From an uncultured Sphingomonas sp. (GTDB lineage: Bacteria > Pseudomonadota > Alphaproteobacteria > Sphingomonadales > Sphingomonadaceae): DNA of 61,591 nucleotides. The stretch spans positions 1-61,591 of the forward strand of contig NZ_CAJYQD010000030.1 in NCBI RefSeq assembly GCF_913776855.1, given 5' to 3'. Shown piece after piece: positions 1-12,833 of the stretch. The notes beneath the pieces are model-generated. The model searched no databases, was not told where the DNA came from, and worked only from the letters and a program-made list of their open reading frames with translations. How positions within the stretch are numbered: the stretch's first letter is position 1; every line of letters begins with the position of its first letter. Position numbers and translations under genes: made by a program.

Positions 1-2
1 GC

Positions 3-209
3 GAGCAGCGGCGCGCCAGCGTCCATGTTCACGACGGTGTGACCGAGGACGACTTCGTCGCGATGCGCGAGCAGCGGGACGCCGGACTCTCGGTGCCCAA
101 GCTCCTGCTGCCGTCGATACAGGTCAACATCCGAGCAGGCCGCTTCCAAGAGGCGCAGGCCAACGGCGTGACCTATCTGCGCATCCCGGTAAAGTGGGTA
201 GCTGATTAA
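3..209 (+). CDS. MBL-fold metallo-hydrolase, C-terminal fragment (partial)
   Basis: An open frame runs in from the left edge and stops at TAA 207-209, giving 68 residues. The segment MREQRDAGLSVPKLLLPSIQ followed by VNIRAG resembles, from memory, the C-terminal tail of persulfide dioxygenase or Blh-type metallo-beta-lactamase proteins, which oxidise glutathione persulfide and often sit with sulfur or metal resistance genes. The metal-binding HxHxDH core would lie upstream of the window and cannot be checked. The gene is on the island side of the tRNA remnant at 1653, so it is probably accessory. Another MBL-fold hydrolase subfamily is possible. Confidence 0.55.
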   Translation, partial: EQRRASVHVHDGVTEDDFVAMREQRDAGLSVPKLLLPSIQVNIRAGRFQEAQANGVTYLRIPVKWVAD

Positions 210-496
210 AATGGCAGCGAGGCTTTACTGCCGGCTTCGTTGAAACGTCAGCCGTATCGCGCGCGCATCACCGGCGGGCGATGGAAATTGTCCAACAATC
301 TGAGTGCCCAGCTTTGTCCCCTGTGGGGCACCACTTTTCTTCAGATACATGACGAAGCTTGACGCGATGTTGCCTTGTGGAAGGCCGTTCGCCTTGGTCG
401 GCGCTTGGGTTGGGACTGGGGCGCGTTGGGTAGGCAATTCTAACTCGATAGAGCGACAAGCGTGTCGTTTCTGTATTCAGCGACCCATTGCCTAGG
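210..496. other. Intergenic sequence left of the IS element, nothing recognised
   Basis: The 287 bases between the MBL fragment and the IS contain only short overlapping open frames on both strands, with no family resemblance and no convincing ribosome binding site. The last six bases (CCTAGG, 491-496) are the left copy of the IS target duplication. No gene is called here. Confidence 0.5.
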
Positions 497-1507
497 TGTT
501 TGATCCCACGGTTTGATGGTGCGATCCTTTCGTTGGAATGGAAGGAAGCCGCATGGGACATGTTCGTCATGGGTGCGCCACGACCACGCACGCCGTCCGA
601 GCAGCAATACAGCGATCGCAAGCTTCGCTCGCGACGCTGAGCCGAGAGCTGGGGATCAACCCGAAGACGGTCGCGAAGTGGCGGAAACGGGCGACGGTCG
701 AGGATCTGAAGACCGGGCCGAAGGCTCCTCATTCAACCACCTTGTCCGAGGCCGAGGAGGCAATGGTTGTGGCGTTCCGGCGCCACACGCTGCTGCCGCT
801 CGACGACTGCCTGTACGCGTTGCAGCCGTCGATTCCGCACCTGACGCGGTCAGCGCTGCATCGTTGTCTCCAGCGGCACGGCATCTCCCGCCTGCCGGAC
901 ATCGAAGGCGACAAGCCGAAGCGTCAACGCTTCAAGCGTTATCCCATCGGCTTCTTCCACCTCGATATCGCCGAGGTGCAGACCGCCGAAGGCAAGCTTT
1001 ACCTGTTCGTCGCCGTTGATCGCACGAGCAAGTTCGCGGTCACCCAGTTGGTCGACAAGGCGGACAGGCGAACCGCGTGGGAGTTCCTCGAACACCTGCT
1101 GAAGGCCGTGCCTTACCGCATCCACACCATCCTGACCGACAACGGCATCCAGTTTGCCGACCAGCCTCGTAACCGCAACACCGCCTGGTCGCGTCAGATG
1201 CGCTTCGACATGATCTGCGAGGCGAACGACATCGAGCACCGTCTGACAAAGCTGAACCATCCGTGGACCAACGGCCAAGTCGAACGGATGAACCGCACCA
1301 TCAAGGAAGCGACCGTCAAACGCTTCCATTACGAGAGCCACGGCCAGCTGCGCACGCACCTCGCCGACTTCATGGCAGCCTACAACTTCGCCCGCCGACT
1401 CAAGACGCTCAGCGGGCTCACCCCCTACGAATACATCGCCAAGATCTGGACCTCAGAGCCAGACCGGTTCATCGTTGATCCGATCCACCAGATGCCGGGA
1501 CTGAACA
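497..1507 (+). mobile_element. IS481-family insertion sequence with 6-bp target duplication
   Basis: The element is 1,011 bp with imperfect terminal inverted repeats. The left end begins TGTTTGATCCC (497-507), and the right end read inward is TGTTCAGTCCC (1507-1497), 8 of 11 matching. Both ends are flanked by CCTAGG (491-496 and 1508-1513), which is the expected duplication for IS481-type elements, known to prefer sites with a CTAG core. The transposase fills nearly all of it. Intact ends, an intact gene and identical flanking repeats suggest a recent insertion. Confidence 0.88.
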
Positions 1508-1512
1508 CCTAG
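553..1512 (+). CDS. IS481-family transposase (DDE integrase core)
   Basis: 319 residues. An N-terminal helix-turn-helix (about residues 15-50, with LGINPKTVAKWR) is followed by an rve-type catalytic domain. The DDE triad is visible as HLDIAEV, LTDNGIQF and GQVERMNRTIKE. The ATG at 553 follows GGAAG at a normal distance; an upstream in-frame ATG at 538 would place the start before this ribosome site. The stop codon TAG (1510-1512) lies outside the inverted repeat, inside the CCTAGG target copy, so the host target supplies termination. The protein appears complete. Confidence 0.9.
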   Translation: MGHVRHGCATTTHAVRAAIQRSQASLATLSRELGINPKTVAKWRKRATVEDLKTGPKAPHSTTLSEAEEAMVVAFRRHTLLPLDDCLYALQPSIPHLTRSALHRCLQRHGISRLPDIEGDKPKRQRFKRYPIGFFHLDIAEVQTAEGKLYLFVAVDRTSKFAVTQLVDKADRRTAWEFLEHLLKAVPYRIHTILTDNGIQFADQPRNRNTAWSRQMRFDMICEANDIEHRLTKLNHPWTNGQVERMNRTIKEATVKRFHYESHGQLRTHLADFMAAYNFARRLKTLSGLTPYEYIAKIWTSEPDRFIVDPIHQMPGLNT

Positions 1513-1652
1513 GTTCTTGCGTCTCTTACTCACTACTAGCGTCTATTTCTAACGGTGCAGGATTTGTATGTGCAGGTCCATCAGGTCGCTTTCGAGCGTC
1601 ACGGGCCTACGATCAAGCCGCTTGGCAACTTAAATCGAGTTCTACAGCGGTA

Positions 1653-1672
1653 AAATCCTGTCCCCGCAACCA
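1653..1672 (+). other. 3' end of an initiator tRNA gene (probable island attachment site)
   Basis: The 20 bases match the end of a bacterial initiator tRNA: half of the T loop, T-stem strand CCTGT, acceptor strand CCCCGCA, then ACCA. The A before ACCA is characteristic of tRNA-fMet, whose first acceptor pair is mismatched. Upstream sequence does not complete a tRNA; ACAG at 1643-1646 is at most a trace of the T stem. A lone tRNA 3' end is the usual mark left when an element integrates into a tRNA gene. The intact tRNA and an integrase would then be to the left, outside the window. Confidence 0.65.
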
Positions 1673-1686
1673 TCTCGATCTGTCCA

Positions 1687-1717
1687 GCCTCGAACGCACC
1701 AGCGTCCGGGGCTTTTT
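1687..1717 (+). terminator. Rho-independent terminator retained downstream of the tRNA remnant
   Basis: An 11-bp stem (1687-1697 with 1702-1712, one wobble and one mismatch) closes the loop ACCA and is followed by TTTTT at 1713-1717. It lies 14 bases past the CCA of the tRNA-fMet remnant, as expected for the tRNA's own terminator. The T-run is on the plus strand only, so it would not serve the convergent pobA operon well. Confidence 0.75.
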
Positions 1718-1729
1718 CGCGTCCGGCGG

Positions 1730-2899
1730 CTATAACGGCAACCCGACATAATTCTCCGCGATCGCCGTCTGCATCGTGCGCGACGTGGCCACGTAATCCA
1801 GCTCGGCGGTCTGCATCCGGTGTTCGAACGCCCCGTCTTCCGGGAAGCGGTGCATCAATTTGGTCAGATACCAGCTGAACCGCTCGGCCTTCCAGATTCG
1901 TGCCAGCGCGCGGGGCTGGTAGCCGGTCAAACCGGTATCGTCACCGCGCTTGAAAAATGCGATCAGCGCGTCCGACAGATAGGCGACGTCGGATGCCGCA
2001 AGGTTCAGCCCCTTGGCCCCGGTTGGCGGAACGATGTGTGCGCTGTCGCCGGCCAAGAACAGGCGGCCATGACGCATCGTTTCGAACACATAGGAGCGCA
2101 GCGGCGCGATCGACATTTCCAGCGCCTGCCCGCGTGCCACGCCGTGGTGAGAAAGCGGATCGAACCGTTCGGACAATTCGTCCCACAGCCGGTCCTCGCT
2201 CCAATCCTCGACCCGGTCGGTAAGCGGTACCTGGATATAATAGCGGCTGCGCGTCGCCGAACGCATCGATGCCAGCGCGAAGCCGCGATCGGTGTTGGCG
2301 TAGATCAGTTCGGGATGGCAGGGCGGTACATCCGCCAGGATACCCAGCCAGCCGAACGGATATTCCCGTTCGAACTCGCGCACCGCCGATGCGGGGATCG
2401 CCTTGCGTGAGGGGCCGTGAAACCCGTCGCAACCGATGATGAACTGCGTATCGATCCTGGTCGCCACGCCGTCCCTGGTAAAGGTAACGAACGGCGCGTC
2501 GGTATCGATGTCGTACAGCGCCACGTCCTTGGCTTCGTAAACGATCGTCAGGCCGCGTTCGGCGGCCGCATCCATCAGGTCGCGCGTGACCTCGGTCTGG
2601 CCATATACCGTGACGTGCTTGTCGGTCAGCGCCTTGATATCGATACGGATCAGATGGTCGGCGGTGGCCAGGTTGAAGCCTTCCTCGACCAGTCCTTCCG
2701 CCCGCAACCGCTGGTCGAGACCAAGCCGGGCCATCAGGCCGGTCGTCACCGCTTCCAGCACCCCGGCCCGGATGCGGCCGAGGACATAGTCGGGAGATTG
2801 ACGTTCAACGAGGATGCAGTCGATTCCCTCGGCGCGCAGCAAGTGGCCGAGCAACAGGCCGGACGGACCTGCGCCGATGATGACGACCGGAGCCCTCAT
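1730..2899 (-). CDS. pobA: 4-hydroxybenzoate 3-monooxygenase
   Basis: 389 residues, close to the usual 394. This class A flavoprotein hydroxylates 4-hydroxybenzoate to protocatechuate with NAD(P)H and O2 in the cytoplasm. The N-terminal FAD motif VVIIGAGPSGLLLG, the NAD(P)H/FAD motif IIGCDGFHG and the C-terminal FAD ribose motif LAGDSAHIVPPTGAKGLN are present. The substrate-site segment SMRSATRSRYY keeps the Ser, Arg and Tyr known from the Pseudomonas enzyme. It is the last gene of the minus operon and overlaps ligC by 4 bp (ATGA), so its product feeds directly into the ring-cleavage enzymes encoded upstream. No pobR-like regulator is seen nearby. Confidence 0.95.
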   Translation of the reverse strand: MRAPVVIIGAGPSGLLLGHLLRAEGIDCILVERQSPDYVLGRIRAGVLEAVTTGLMARLGLDQRLRAEGLVEEGFNLATADHLIRIDIKALTDKHVTVYGQTEVTRDLMDAAAERGLTIVYEAKDVALYDIDTDAPFVTFTRDGVATRIDTQFIIGCDGFHGPSRKAIPASAVREFEREYPFGWLGILADVPPCHPELIYANTDRGFALASMRSATRSRYYIQVPLTDRVEDWSEDRLWDELSERFDPLSHHGVARGQALEMSIAPLRSYVFETMRHGRLFLAGDSAHIVPPTGAKGLNLAASDVAYLSDALIAFFKRGDDTGLTGYQPRALARIWKAERFSWYLTKLMHRFPEDGAFEHRMQTAELDYVATSRTMQTAIAENYVGLPL

Positions 2900-3843
2900 C
2901 GTGCGGCCGCCAGTTGCCGGTCGAGGGCGTCGAGGATGCGGTAGCAGGGCATGACCTGTGCCACGCTGGCATTGGGTTCGCGCCCTTCGCGGATCGCGGC
3001 AATGAATTCGCGGTCCTGCAGTTCGATCCCGTTCGACGACACCGCCACGCCCGACAGGTCGATCGGTTCTTCCTTGCCGGTCACCAGATCGTCGTAGCGC
3101 GCGATATAGGTGCCGGTGTCGCCGATATAGCGGAAGAAGGTGCCGAGCGGCCCGTCATTGTTGAACGACAGCGACAGGGTGCAGATCGCACCGCTTTCCG
3201 CCTTCAGCTGAATCGACATGTCCATCGCGATACCGAGATCGGGGTGGTGCGGTCCTTCGATCGCATTCGCCTGCACGATCGGCCCGGCCTGATAGGCAAA
3301 GAGGTCGACGGTGTGCGCGGCGTGGTGCCACAGCAGATGGTCGGTCCACGACCGCGGCTGCCCCTTCGCATTGATGTTCTTGCGGCGGAAGAAATAGGTC
3401 TGCACGTCCATCTGCTGGAGATGCAGTTCGCCCGCCGTGATCTTGTCGTGGACGAACTGGTGGCTGGGGTTGAAGCGCCGGGTGTGACCGCACATCGCGG
3501 TCAGGCCGGTTTCCTGCGCCTTGGCCAGCACCGCTTCGCCATCGGCCAGGCTGTCGCACAGCGGAATTTCGACCTGAACGTGCTTGCCCGCGTCGAGGCA
3601 CTGGATCGCCTGCGCGGCGTGCATCTGGGTCGGGGTGCAAAGGATCACCGCGTCGAGGCCGGGGATCGCCAGCGTTTCGGCAAGGTCGGTAGTGGCGTGA
3701 CCGATGCCGTATTTCGCGGCCACCGCCTGGGTCGGTTCGAGATTGCGGCCAACGACCGAGACGACTTCTACGCCGTCGATGTTCTTCAGGCCGTCGAGAT
3801 GCTTTTCACCGAATGCGCCGGCGCCTGCGAGTGCGATTTTCAT
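2896..3843 (-). CDS. ligC: 4-carboxy-2-hydroxymuconate-6-semialdehyde dehydrogenase
   Basis: 315 residues, the length of Sphingobium LigC. A Gfo/Idh/MocA fold is clear: Rossmann motif ALAGAGAFGEKHL at the start, then ILCTPTQMHAAQA and the EIPL segment that replaces the usual EKP. It oxidises the ring-cleavage product (as its hemiacetal) to 2-pyrone-4,6-dicarboxylate with NAD(P)+. It sits between ligB and pobA in the minus operon. A 127-base gap holding a palindromic repeat separates it from ligB. The assignment rests on family resemblance plus operon context, because the fold alone is not specific. Confidence 0.92.
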   Translation of the reverse strand: MKIALAGAGAFGEKHLDGLKNIDGVEVVSVVGRNLEPTQAVAAKYGIGHATTDLAETLAIPGLDAVILCTPTQMHAAQAIQCLDAGKHVQVEIPLCDSLADGEAVLAKAQETGLTAMCGHTRRFNPSHQFVHDKITAGELHLQQMDVQTYFFRRKNINAKGQPRSWTDHLLWHHAAHTVDLFAYQAGPIVQANAIEGPHHPDLGIAMDMSIQLKAESGAICTLSLSFNNDGPLGTFFRYIGDTGTYIARYDDLVTGKEEPIDLSGVAVSSNGIELQDREFIAAIREGREPNASVAQVMPCYRILDALDRQLAAAR

Positions 3844-3851
3844 ACTGATCT

Positions 3852-3968
3852 CCCTCTCCCCGCTTGCGGGGAGAGGGCTGGGGAGAGGGGCAGTCTCTCA
3901 TTCCCAGCCCTGTCGTTCTTGGTTGTCGACTGCCCCTCTCCCAACCCTCTCCCCTGCAGGGGAGAGGG
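3852..3968. repeat. Palindromic intergenic repeat between ligB and ligC
   Basis: Two GC-rich hairpins face each other. One is CCCTCTCCCC...GGGGAGAGGG at 3852-3877, the other CCCTCTCCCC...GGGGAGAGGG at 3945-3968. Flanking them inward are CTGGGGAGAGGGGCAG (3878-3893) and its near complement starting at 3930, so the whole unit can fold into one long stem. It lies inside the operon and may affect ligB-ligC mRNA stability or read-through; that role is inference. Confidence 0.8.
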
Positions 3969-3970
3969 CT

Positions 3971-6235
<2,265 letters not shown>

Positions 6236-6239
<4 letters not shown>

Positions 6240-7066
6240 GCAGTGTCTCCCAAAGCGGCGAGCTTGGCGGTCAGGCCATCGGGCGGGGTGAGGCCGAGGC
6301 TGCCGAGCGCACGCTGCCGCAGGATCGTGCCGCGCGTCATGGCCGGTTCGACGCCCAGCGCCTCCAGCGTGACGGCGACCTCCTCCATCTCGGCGGCGCG
6401 GCGCTGGCCATGCGCCATCATCCGGTCGAGATTATAATCGATCCGGGTTTCCCACCCCTGCAGCTTCCAGCTGGCGTCGAGCGAGGCGATCACCGCATCG
6501 CGCACCCCGGCGCGGTCGGCAGCCAATGCGCATTCGGCGGTCAGCGCCTCCAGCCCCTTCACCATCACCGACCGGATCATCTTGATCGACGAAGCCGCGC
6601 CGATGGTCGGGCCGGCGATGGTGATGTTGGTAAAGCCATGACCGCGCAACACCACCTCGGCCTCCGCTGCGTGTGGCCCCGCGAGCAGCAGCGGTACGGC
6701 GAGCCGGGCGGGCAGGACCGGCGCCATGACCGCGACGTCGACATAGCGTCCGCCGGCGGCAGTAATCGCTTGCGCCGCGGCACGCTTGGTGCCGGGAGCG
6801 ACGCTGTTCATATCGAGCCACAGCGCATGGGGAGCGAGCAGCGCGGCATAGGTGCGCGCAGCGGGCAGTGCCTGGTCCGCGGTTACCAGCGAGAAGATCG
6901 CGTCGGCATCGCCCAGCGCGGCCTGCGGCGTGTCACAGCCGAGGACGCCGGCGGCGCTGTACGCCTCACCCAGCGCCGCGCCCTTTCGGTCATAGGCGCA
7001 AATGCCCGGCCGGGCGAATGCCTGCCCCGCTTCCCCGAACCCGATCGATGCGATGGTGGTTGCCAT
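6236..7066 (-). CDS. NAD(P)-binding 6PGDH-like dehydrogenase with DUF1932 domain
   Basis: 276 residues. An N-terminal Rossmann domain (SIGFGEAGQAFA, residues 7-18; DADAIFSLVTADQA near 55; DMNSVAPGTK near 85) is followed by an alpha-helical C-terminal DUF1932 domain with GAASSIKMIRSVMVKGLEAL, including the Lys typical of hydroxyacid dehydrogenases of the 3-hydroxyisobutyrate/6-phosphogluconate superfamily. It is the first gene of the ligJABC-pobA operon and overlaps ligJ by 4 bp. None of the established 4,5-cleavage steps needs a second dehydrogenase, so its substrate is unknown; it could act on a side product or a reduced intermediate. Confidence 0.8.
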
Positions 7067-7120
7067 GCATCATGGGGTGGCAGGCGACGCTTTTCACCGC
7101 CAATCGGAAAGCGCCGGCGA

Positions 7121-8317
7121 TTATCGGTTTTCCTGAAGTCTTGTTTCCTGCGACGCGCGTTCCAACAGCGCTATCAACCGTGCCTGCCCGGCGGTCGGAC
7201 GCCATCCGGTGCGAGTAGTGATGCCGATGGTGCGGACCGTATCGGTCAGTTCAGGCCCGATCCGCACCAGCAATCCGGCATCGACCTCCAACGCGACCTG
7301 ATCGGGGGACAGCAGGGTCAGCAGGTCGCTTTTCGCCAGCAGCCCGCGAATGACCATCACCGACCCGCATTCGACCGGCACCGGGGGTAGGGGACGACCA
7401 GCGAACAGCGTTTCCCAATGGCTGCGCAGCGGCGTGCCGACCGGCCCCACGACCCATTGCTGGGCAGCGAGCCGGGCCAGATCGACTGCCTGACCCGCGA
7501 GCGGATGGCCGGCGCGCGCAAAGATGGCGAGCCGGTCGGTGAAGAGCGGCGCCTGATCGATCCCGGCGGGCGGATCGCTGCGCAGCGCCCCGATCATCAG
7601 GTCGATCACGCCGTCGAGCAGCGGGTCGACCAGCTCGCGCCACGACCCCTCCACCACGTCGATCACCGTGCCGCGCGCATCGGCGAGGAACAGCGCAAGG
7701 GCATGGGGCAGCAGCAGCGCACGGCTGAGCGGCATCGCGCCGATCGCGATGCGTCCGCCTTCGTCGGCGTCGCCGCGCGCCTCGACGATGCCCGCCGCGA
7801 TCTCGCCCGCCGCCAGTCGTACGCCGCGTGCCAGCGCGCGGCCGGCGGCGGTCAGCACCATGCCGCGCCCGCGTCGTTCGGCCAGCGGCGTCGCCCAGAT
7901 CGCCTCCAGTTCGCGTACCGCGCGATGGATCGCCGGTTGCGACAGCCCGCTGCTTGCCGCCGCGCCGGCAAAACCGCCGGCATCGGCGAAATGCAGGAAC
8001 GCCTCCGCCTGGGTCGCGGTCATCAGCGCGTCGGGCCGGGCAAAGCTGCGCTTGCCGCCGCGCCGCCCGATTGCGGCCAGCAGGGCGAAGGCACGTTCGG
8101 TCCGCTCGGCCAGCGCCTGCCCCGCGGCGGTGGCGGTCATGCCGTCGGGGTGCCGCTCGAACAATTGCGTGCCGAGCTGTCGCTCCAGCTTGCCAAGACC
8201 CTGGGTCAACGCGGGTTGTGACAGGCCGGCGGCATCGGCGGCGCGGTTCAGGCTGCGCTCGGCGACGATATGGCCGATCGCGCGCAGGTGGCGCAGGTTG
8301 AGGTCGAACGGCTTCAC
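7121..8317 (-). CDS. LysR-family regulator with two tandem HTH domains
   Basis: 398 residues from GTG 8317; a TTG at 8356 would add 13 residues. Two LysR winged-helix domains are visible, at about residues 5-75 ([20 protein letters not shown]) and 95-165 ([19 protein letters not shown]), followed by an effector domain that begins [19 protein letters not shown]. Normal LysR proteins have one HTH and about 300 residues. It is divergent from ligKUI and 54 bp upstream of the DUF1932-ligJABC-pobA operon, so it is the natural candidate activator of both. The effector is probably an aromatic or ring-cleavage intermediate (inference). Confidence 0.85.
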   Translation of the reverse strand: MKPFDLNLRHLRAIGHIVAERSLNRAADAAGLSQPALTQGLGKLERQLGTQLFERHPDGMTATAAGQALAERTERAFALLAAIGRRGGKRSFARPDALMTATQAEAFLHFADAGGFAGAAASSGLSQPAIHRAVRELEAIWATPLAERRGRGMVLTAAGRALARGVRLAAGEIAAGIVEARGDADEGGRIAIGAMPLSRALLLPHALALFLADARGTVIDVVEGSWRELVDPLLDGVIDLMIGALRSDPPAGIDQAPLFTDRLAIFARAGHPLAGQAVDLARLAAQQWVVGPVGTPLRSHWETLFAGRPLPPVPVECGSVMVIRGLLAKSDLLTLLSPDQVALEVDAGLLVRIGPELTDTVRTIGITTRTGWRPTAGQARLIALLERASQETRLQENR

Positions 8318-8423
8318 GGGACGCGGATATAGCAAAAACTTATCGGGTGCGCGCAAGATGGATTGGCATAACCGGGCGCGACGCGGGACGGACGATCCGA
8401 CTTACCCGAACGGAAGGACCGCC

Positions 8424-9087
8424 ATGAACGTCGTCGTGCAGCATATCGAACGGGCCGATGCGGCGGTCATCGACGGCCTTGCCGCGGCTGGGGTCGCGAC
8501 GGTGCATGAGGCGCAGGGGCGGATCGGGCTGCTGGGGCACCAGCTGCGCCCGATCTATTCCGGTGCGCGGATCGCGGGCAGCGCGGTGACGATCTCCGCC
8601 GCGCCCGGCGATAACTGGATGGTGCATGTTGCGATCGAACAGTTGCAGGCGGGCGACATCCTCGTGCTGGCGCCGACATCGCCCTGTGTCGATGGCTATT
8701 TCGGCGACCTGCTGGCGACCAGCGCGATGGCGCGTGGTTGTCGCGGGCTGGTGATTGACGCCGGGGTGCGCGATGTGCGCGACCTGACGCAGATGGGCTT
8801 TCCGGTATGGTCGAAGGCGGTGTTCGCGCAAGGAACGGTCAAGAACACGCTCGGATCGGTGAACGTGCCGGTCGTCTGCGCCGGGGCGGGTGTGGAGGCG
8901 GGCGACGTGATCGTGGCGGACGACGACGGCGTATGCGTGGTGAAGCGTGCAGATGCGGCGGCGGTGCTGGTTAAGGCGCGCGCGCGCGAGGCGGCCGAGG
9001 AGGGCAAGCGGGTGCGGCTGGCGGCCGGGGAACTGGGCCTCGACATCTACGACATGCGCCCGCGCCTTGAAGCGATGGGGCTGAAAT

Positions 9088-9095
<8 letters not shown>
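8424..9095 (+). CDS. ligK: 4-carboxy-4-hydroxy-2-oxoadipate aldolase
   Basis: 223 residues, RraA-like fold. Final enzyme of the 4,5-cleavage path: it splits 4-carboxy-4-hydroxy-2-oxoadipate into pyruvate and oxaloacetate and usually also decarboxylates oxaloacetate. Motifs are [11 protein letters not shown], the [11 protein letters not shown] segment, and the metal/substrate motif [12 protein letters not shown] containing the conserved Arg-Asp. ATG 8424 follows GGAAGGA. It overlaps ligU by 8 bp. The 106-base gap upstream is shared with the divergent LysR gene. Confidence 0.93.
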
Positions 9096-11027
<1,932 letters not shown>

Positions 11028-11041
11028 ACTTCGAACCCCAT

Positions 11042-11069
11042 CGTCATTCCCGCGGAGGCAGGAGTGACG
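11042..11069. repeat. Small palindromic intergenic repeat after ligI
   Basis: CGTCATTCC (11042-11050) pairs with GGAGTGACG (11061-11069) across a 10-base loop, one wobble. The same CGTCATTCCCGCG-type sequence recurs in the larger repeat cluster at 49251. It lies between two convergent genes and has no T-tract. Confidence 0.65.
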
Positions 11070-11081
11070 ATGGAGGGGGCG

Positions 11082-12833
11082 TTACGCCTTCTGACAGGTG
11101 AAGGCCGTCGCTTTTTCCGTATCGGTCGCCCCCGCCACCGGCCGGGCGACCAGCGGGTAGGGGCAGAGCGGGCGGGTGCGGCCGGGCCATGGCGTCATCG
11201 GGCCGGCGCTGGCCTCGATCCGGTCGGGGGCCTGCCCCTGTTCGACCCAGCGGACCAGCGCGCCCAGCCCGTCGAACTGGTCGGTGGCCGGCCCGCCCTG
11301 GCAATGCGCCATGCCGGGCACCGGGAAGACGCGGACGAACGACGCGGCCTGCCCGCCGTTCCTGCCGTCGACATCGTTCCACCATGCGATGGTGTCGTTG
11401 ATCGAGAACACCGGGTCGGACGCGCCGTGCGGAACGATCATCCGCCCGCCATGCCTGCGGAAAGCGGACAGGTCGCTCGACCGCGCGGCGATGTCCGCCC
11501 ATGCCGATCGCGGAAAGCCCGGCGCGGTGGCATGGATCCTGGCGGGATCGCGATCGAAGTCATAGGCCATGGCATAGTCCATCCCCGCCTGTGGTCCGGG
11601 ACCCAGCGCGCGCGGCGGCGTGGAGAAGATCGTGGCGAGCGCCGGCGCCCCCATGCCCGCGTTGATCGCGGGGACGGCCGGCGTCTCCAGCCCCATCTTC
11701 CAGATGCGCCAGCCATTGTCGGCCATGCCGGCATCCCACGGGAAGCTGGCGTAGAGCGCCTGTCCCCGGCTGTCGCGCGGGCCGCCGAACCCGCGCACCA
11801 TCGCATCGATCTGTGCCGGGGCAAGGCAGCTCTGGTTCTTCTGTCCGCTGCACTGGCGCGCACGCAGTTCGCGGACGACCTCCGGGGTGCTGCATTGTGC
11901 GAACGCACCGACCAGCCCGTCGGCAAGGCCGTCCTTCGCATCGCACGCCGCCAGCACCGCCTGCCGCGCGAGCAGCAGGTCGGCGTTGGAGAACGCCTGT
12001 GCCAGCCGCGCAATGGGTACGCTCTGTTCACCGGCCACGCGGACGACGGCCGCATAGCTTTGTGTGTCCCATGCCTCGGCGATCGCCGCCTTGGGCAGGG
12101 CGAAGCCCGGCGCGGCGGCGAGGATGCCGTCGAACGCGTCGGGATAGCGCTGGGCAAAGGCCATGCCTTCCTGCCCACCCTTCGAACAGCCCGCGAAATA
12201 GCTGTGTGCCGGATCGCCGCCATAGCGCCGCCGAAGGATCGCGCGAGCGGCGTCGTAGCTGGCCTTCAGCGCGGCATGGCCATAGTCGGCGCGCGCCTGT
12301 GCATCGAAGCCGAACGCCACCGTCCCGCCGCGTGCCGGATCGGCGTTTGTCTCGTTCGAATGGCCCGAATCCTGGCTGATGACGGCAAAGCCCTGTGCCA
12401 ATGCGGTCTGTCCGGCGTTCAGCGGGCCGATCGCCGAACCGATATCGCCATTGGTGCCGCCACCGCCCTGGAACAGGAACCGCCGGTTCCACTGGTCGGG
12501 CAGGCGCATCCGGAAATGGATGGCGTATTTCTGGCCGTCCTGCCCGGTGCGTTCGCGTAAGGTGCCGGTGACCTCGCAATGCGCGGGCAGGGGGGCGGTC
12601 TTGGCCCCCATCCCCATGTCGACGACCATCCCGGCGGCGCGGTCGTCGGCGGTCAGGATGCGCATGGTCGGATCGCTCCAACCGCCCGCCATCAGCGCGG
12701 CACAGCCCTGCGGCGCGGATGCCTGCGTCGTGGCCACCGGCGTCACCGGGGTCGCGCATCCTGCCAGTGCCGATCCGGCCAGCATCGCGGCGATCGTGAT
12801 CGATCGTTGCATCATGTCGCGCTCCATCGTCAT
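11082..12833 (-). CDS. Tannase/feruloyl-esterase family lipoprotein
   Basis: 583 residues from ATG 12833, or 577 from ATG 12815, which has GGAG just upstream. The N terminus carries a lipoprotein signal with lipobox LAGC, so the enzyme is probably exported and membrane anchored. The catalytic Ser is in YFAGCSKGGQEGM, the Asp and His region is HGASDPVFSINDT and PGMAHCQGG, as in PF07519 enzymes, which cleave gallate or ferulate esters. Paired cysteines fit a secreted protein. The ATG overlaps the DUF3237 stop (ATGA). It lies next to the protocatechuate genes, so release of a hydroxybenzoate or hydroxycinnamate is plausible; substrate not determinable. Confidence 0.88.
   Translation of the reverse strand: MTMERDMMQRSITIAAMLAGSALAGCATPVTPVATTQASAPQGCAALMAGGWSDPTMRILTADDRAAGMVVDMGMGAKTAPLPAHCEVTGTLRERTGQDGQKYAIHFRMRLPDQWNRRFLFQGGGGTNGDIGSAIGPLNAGQTALAQGFAVISQDSGHSNETNADPARGGTVAFGFDAQARADYGHAALKASYDAARAILRRRYGGDPAHSYFAGCSKGGQEGMAFAQRYPDAFDGILAAAPGFALPKAAIAEAWDTQSYAAVVRVAGEQSVPIARLAQAFSNADLLLARQAVLAACDAKDGLADGLVGAFAQCSTPEVVRELRARQCSGQKNQSCLAPAQIDAMVRGFGGPRDSRGQALYASFPWDAGMADNGWRIWKMGLETPAVPAINAGMGAPALATIFSTPPRALGPGPQAGMDYAMAYDFDRDPARIHATAPGFPRSAWADIAARSSDLSAFRRHGGRMIVPHGASDPVFSINDTIAWWNDVDGRNGGQAASFVRVFPVPGMAHCQGGPATDQFDGLGALVRWVEQGQAPDRIEASAGPMTPWPGRTRPLCPYPLVARPVAGATDTEKATAFTCQKA

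Noticed and set aside
304..495. 63-codon frame left of the IS element
   Set aside because: No ribosome binding site, no family resemblance, and similar short frames occur on the other strand.
1687..1717. Terminator for the pobA operon
   Set aside because: The hairpin is there, but the T-run is on the plus strand; on the minus strand the stem is not followed by T residues.
8318..8423. A LysR operator between the tandem-HTH regulator and ligK
   Set aside because: Only weak similarities were found (TTATCGG and ATTGGC also occur near 7100-7127, but in different relative orientation), so no site could be defined.
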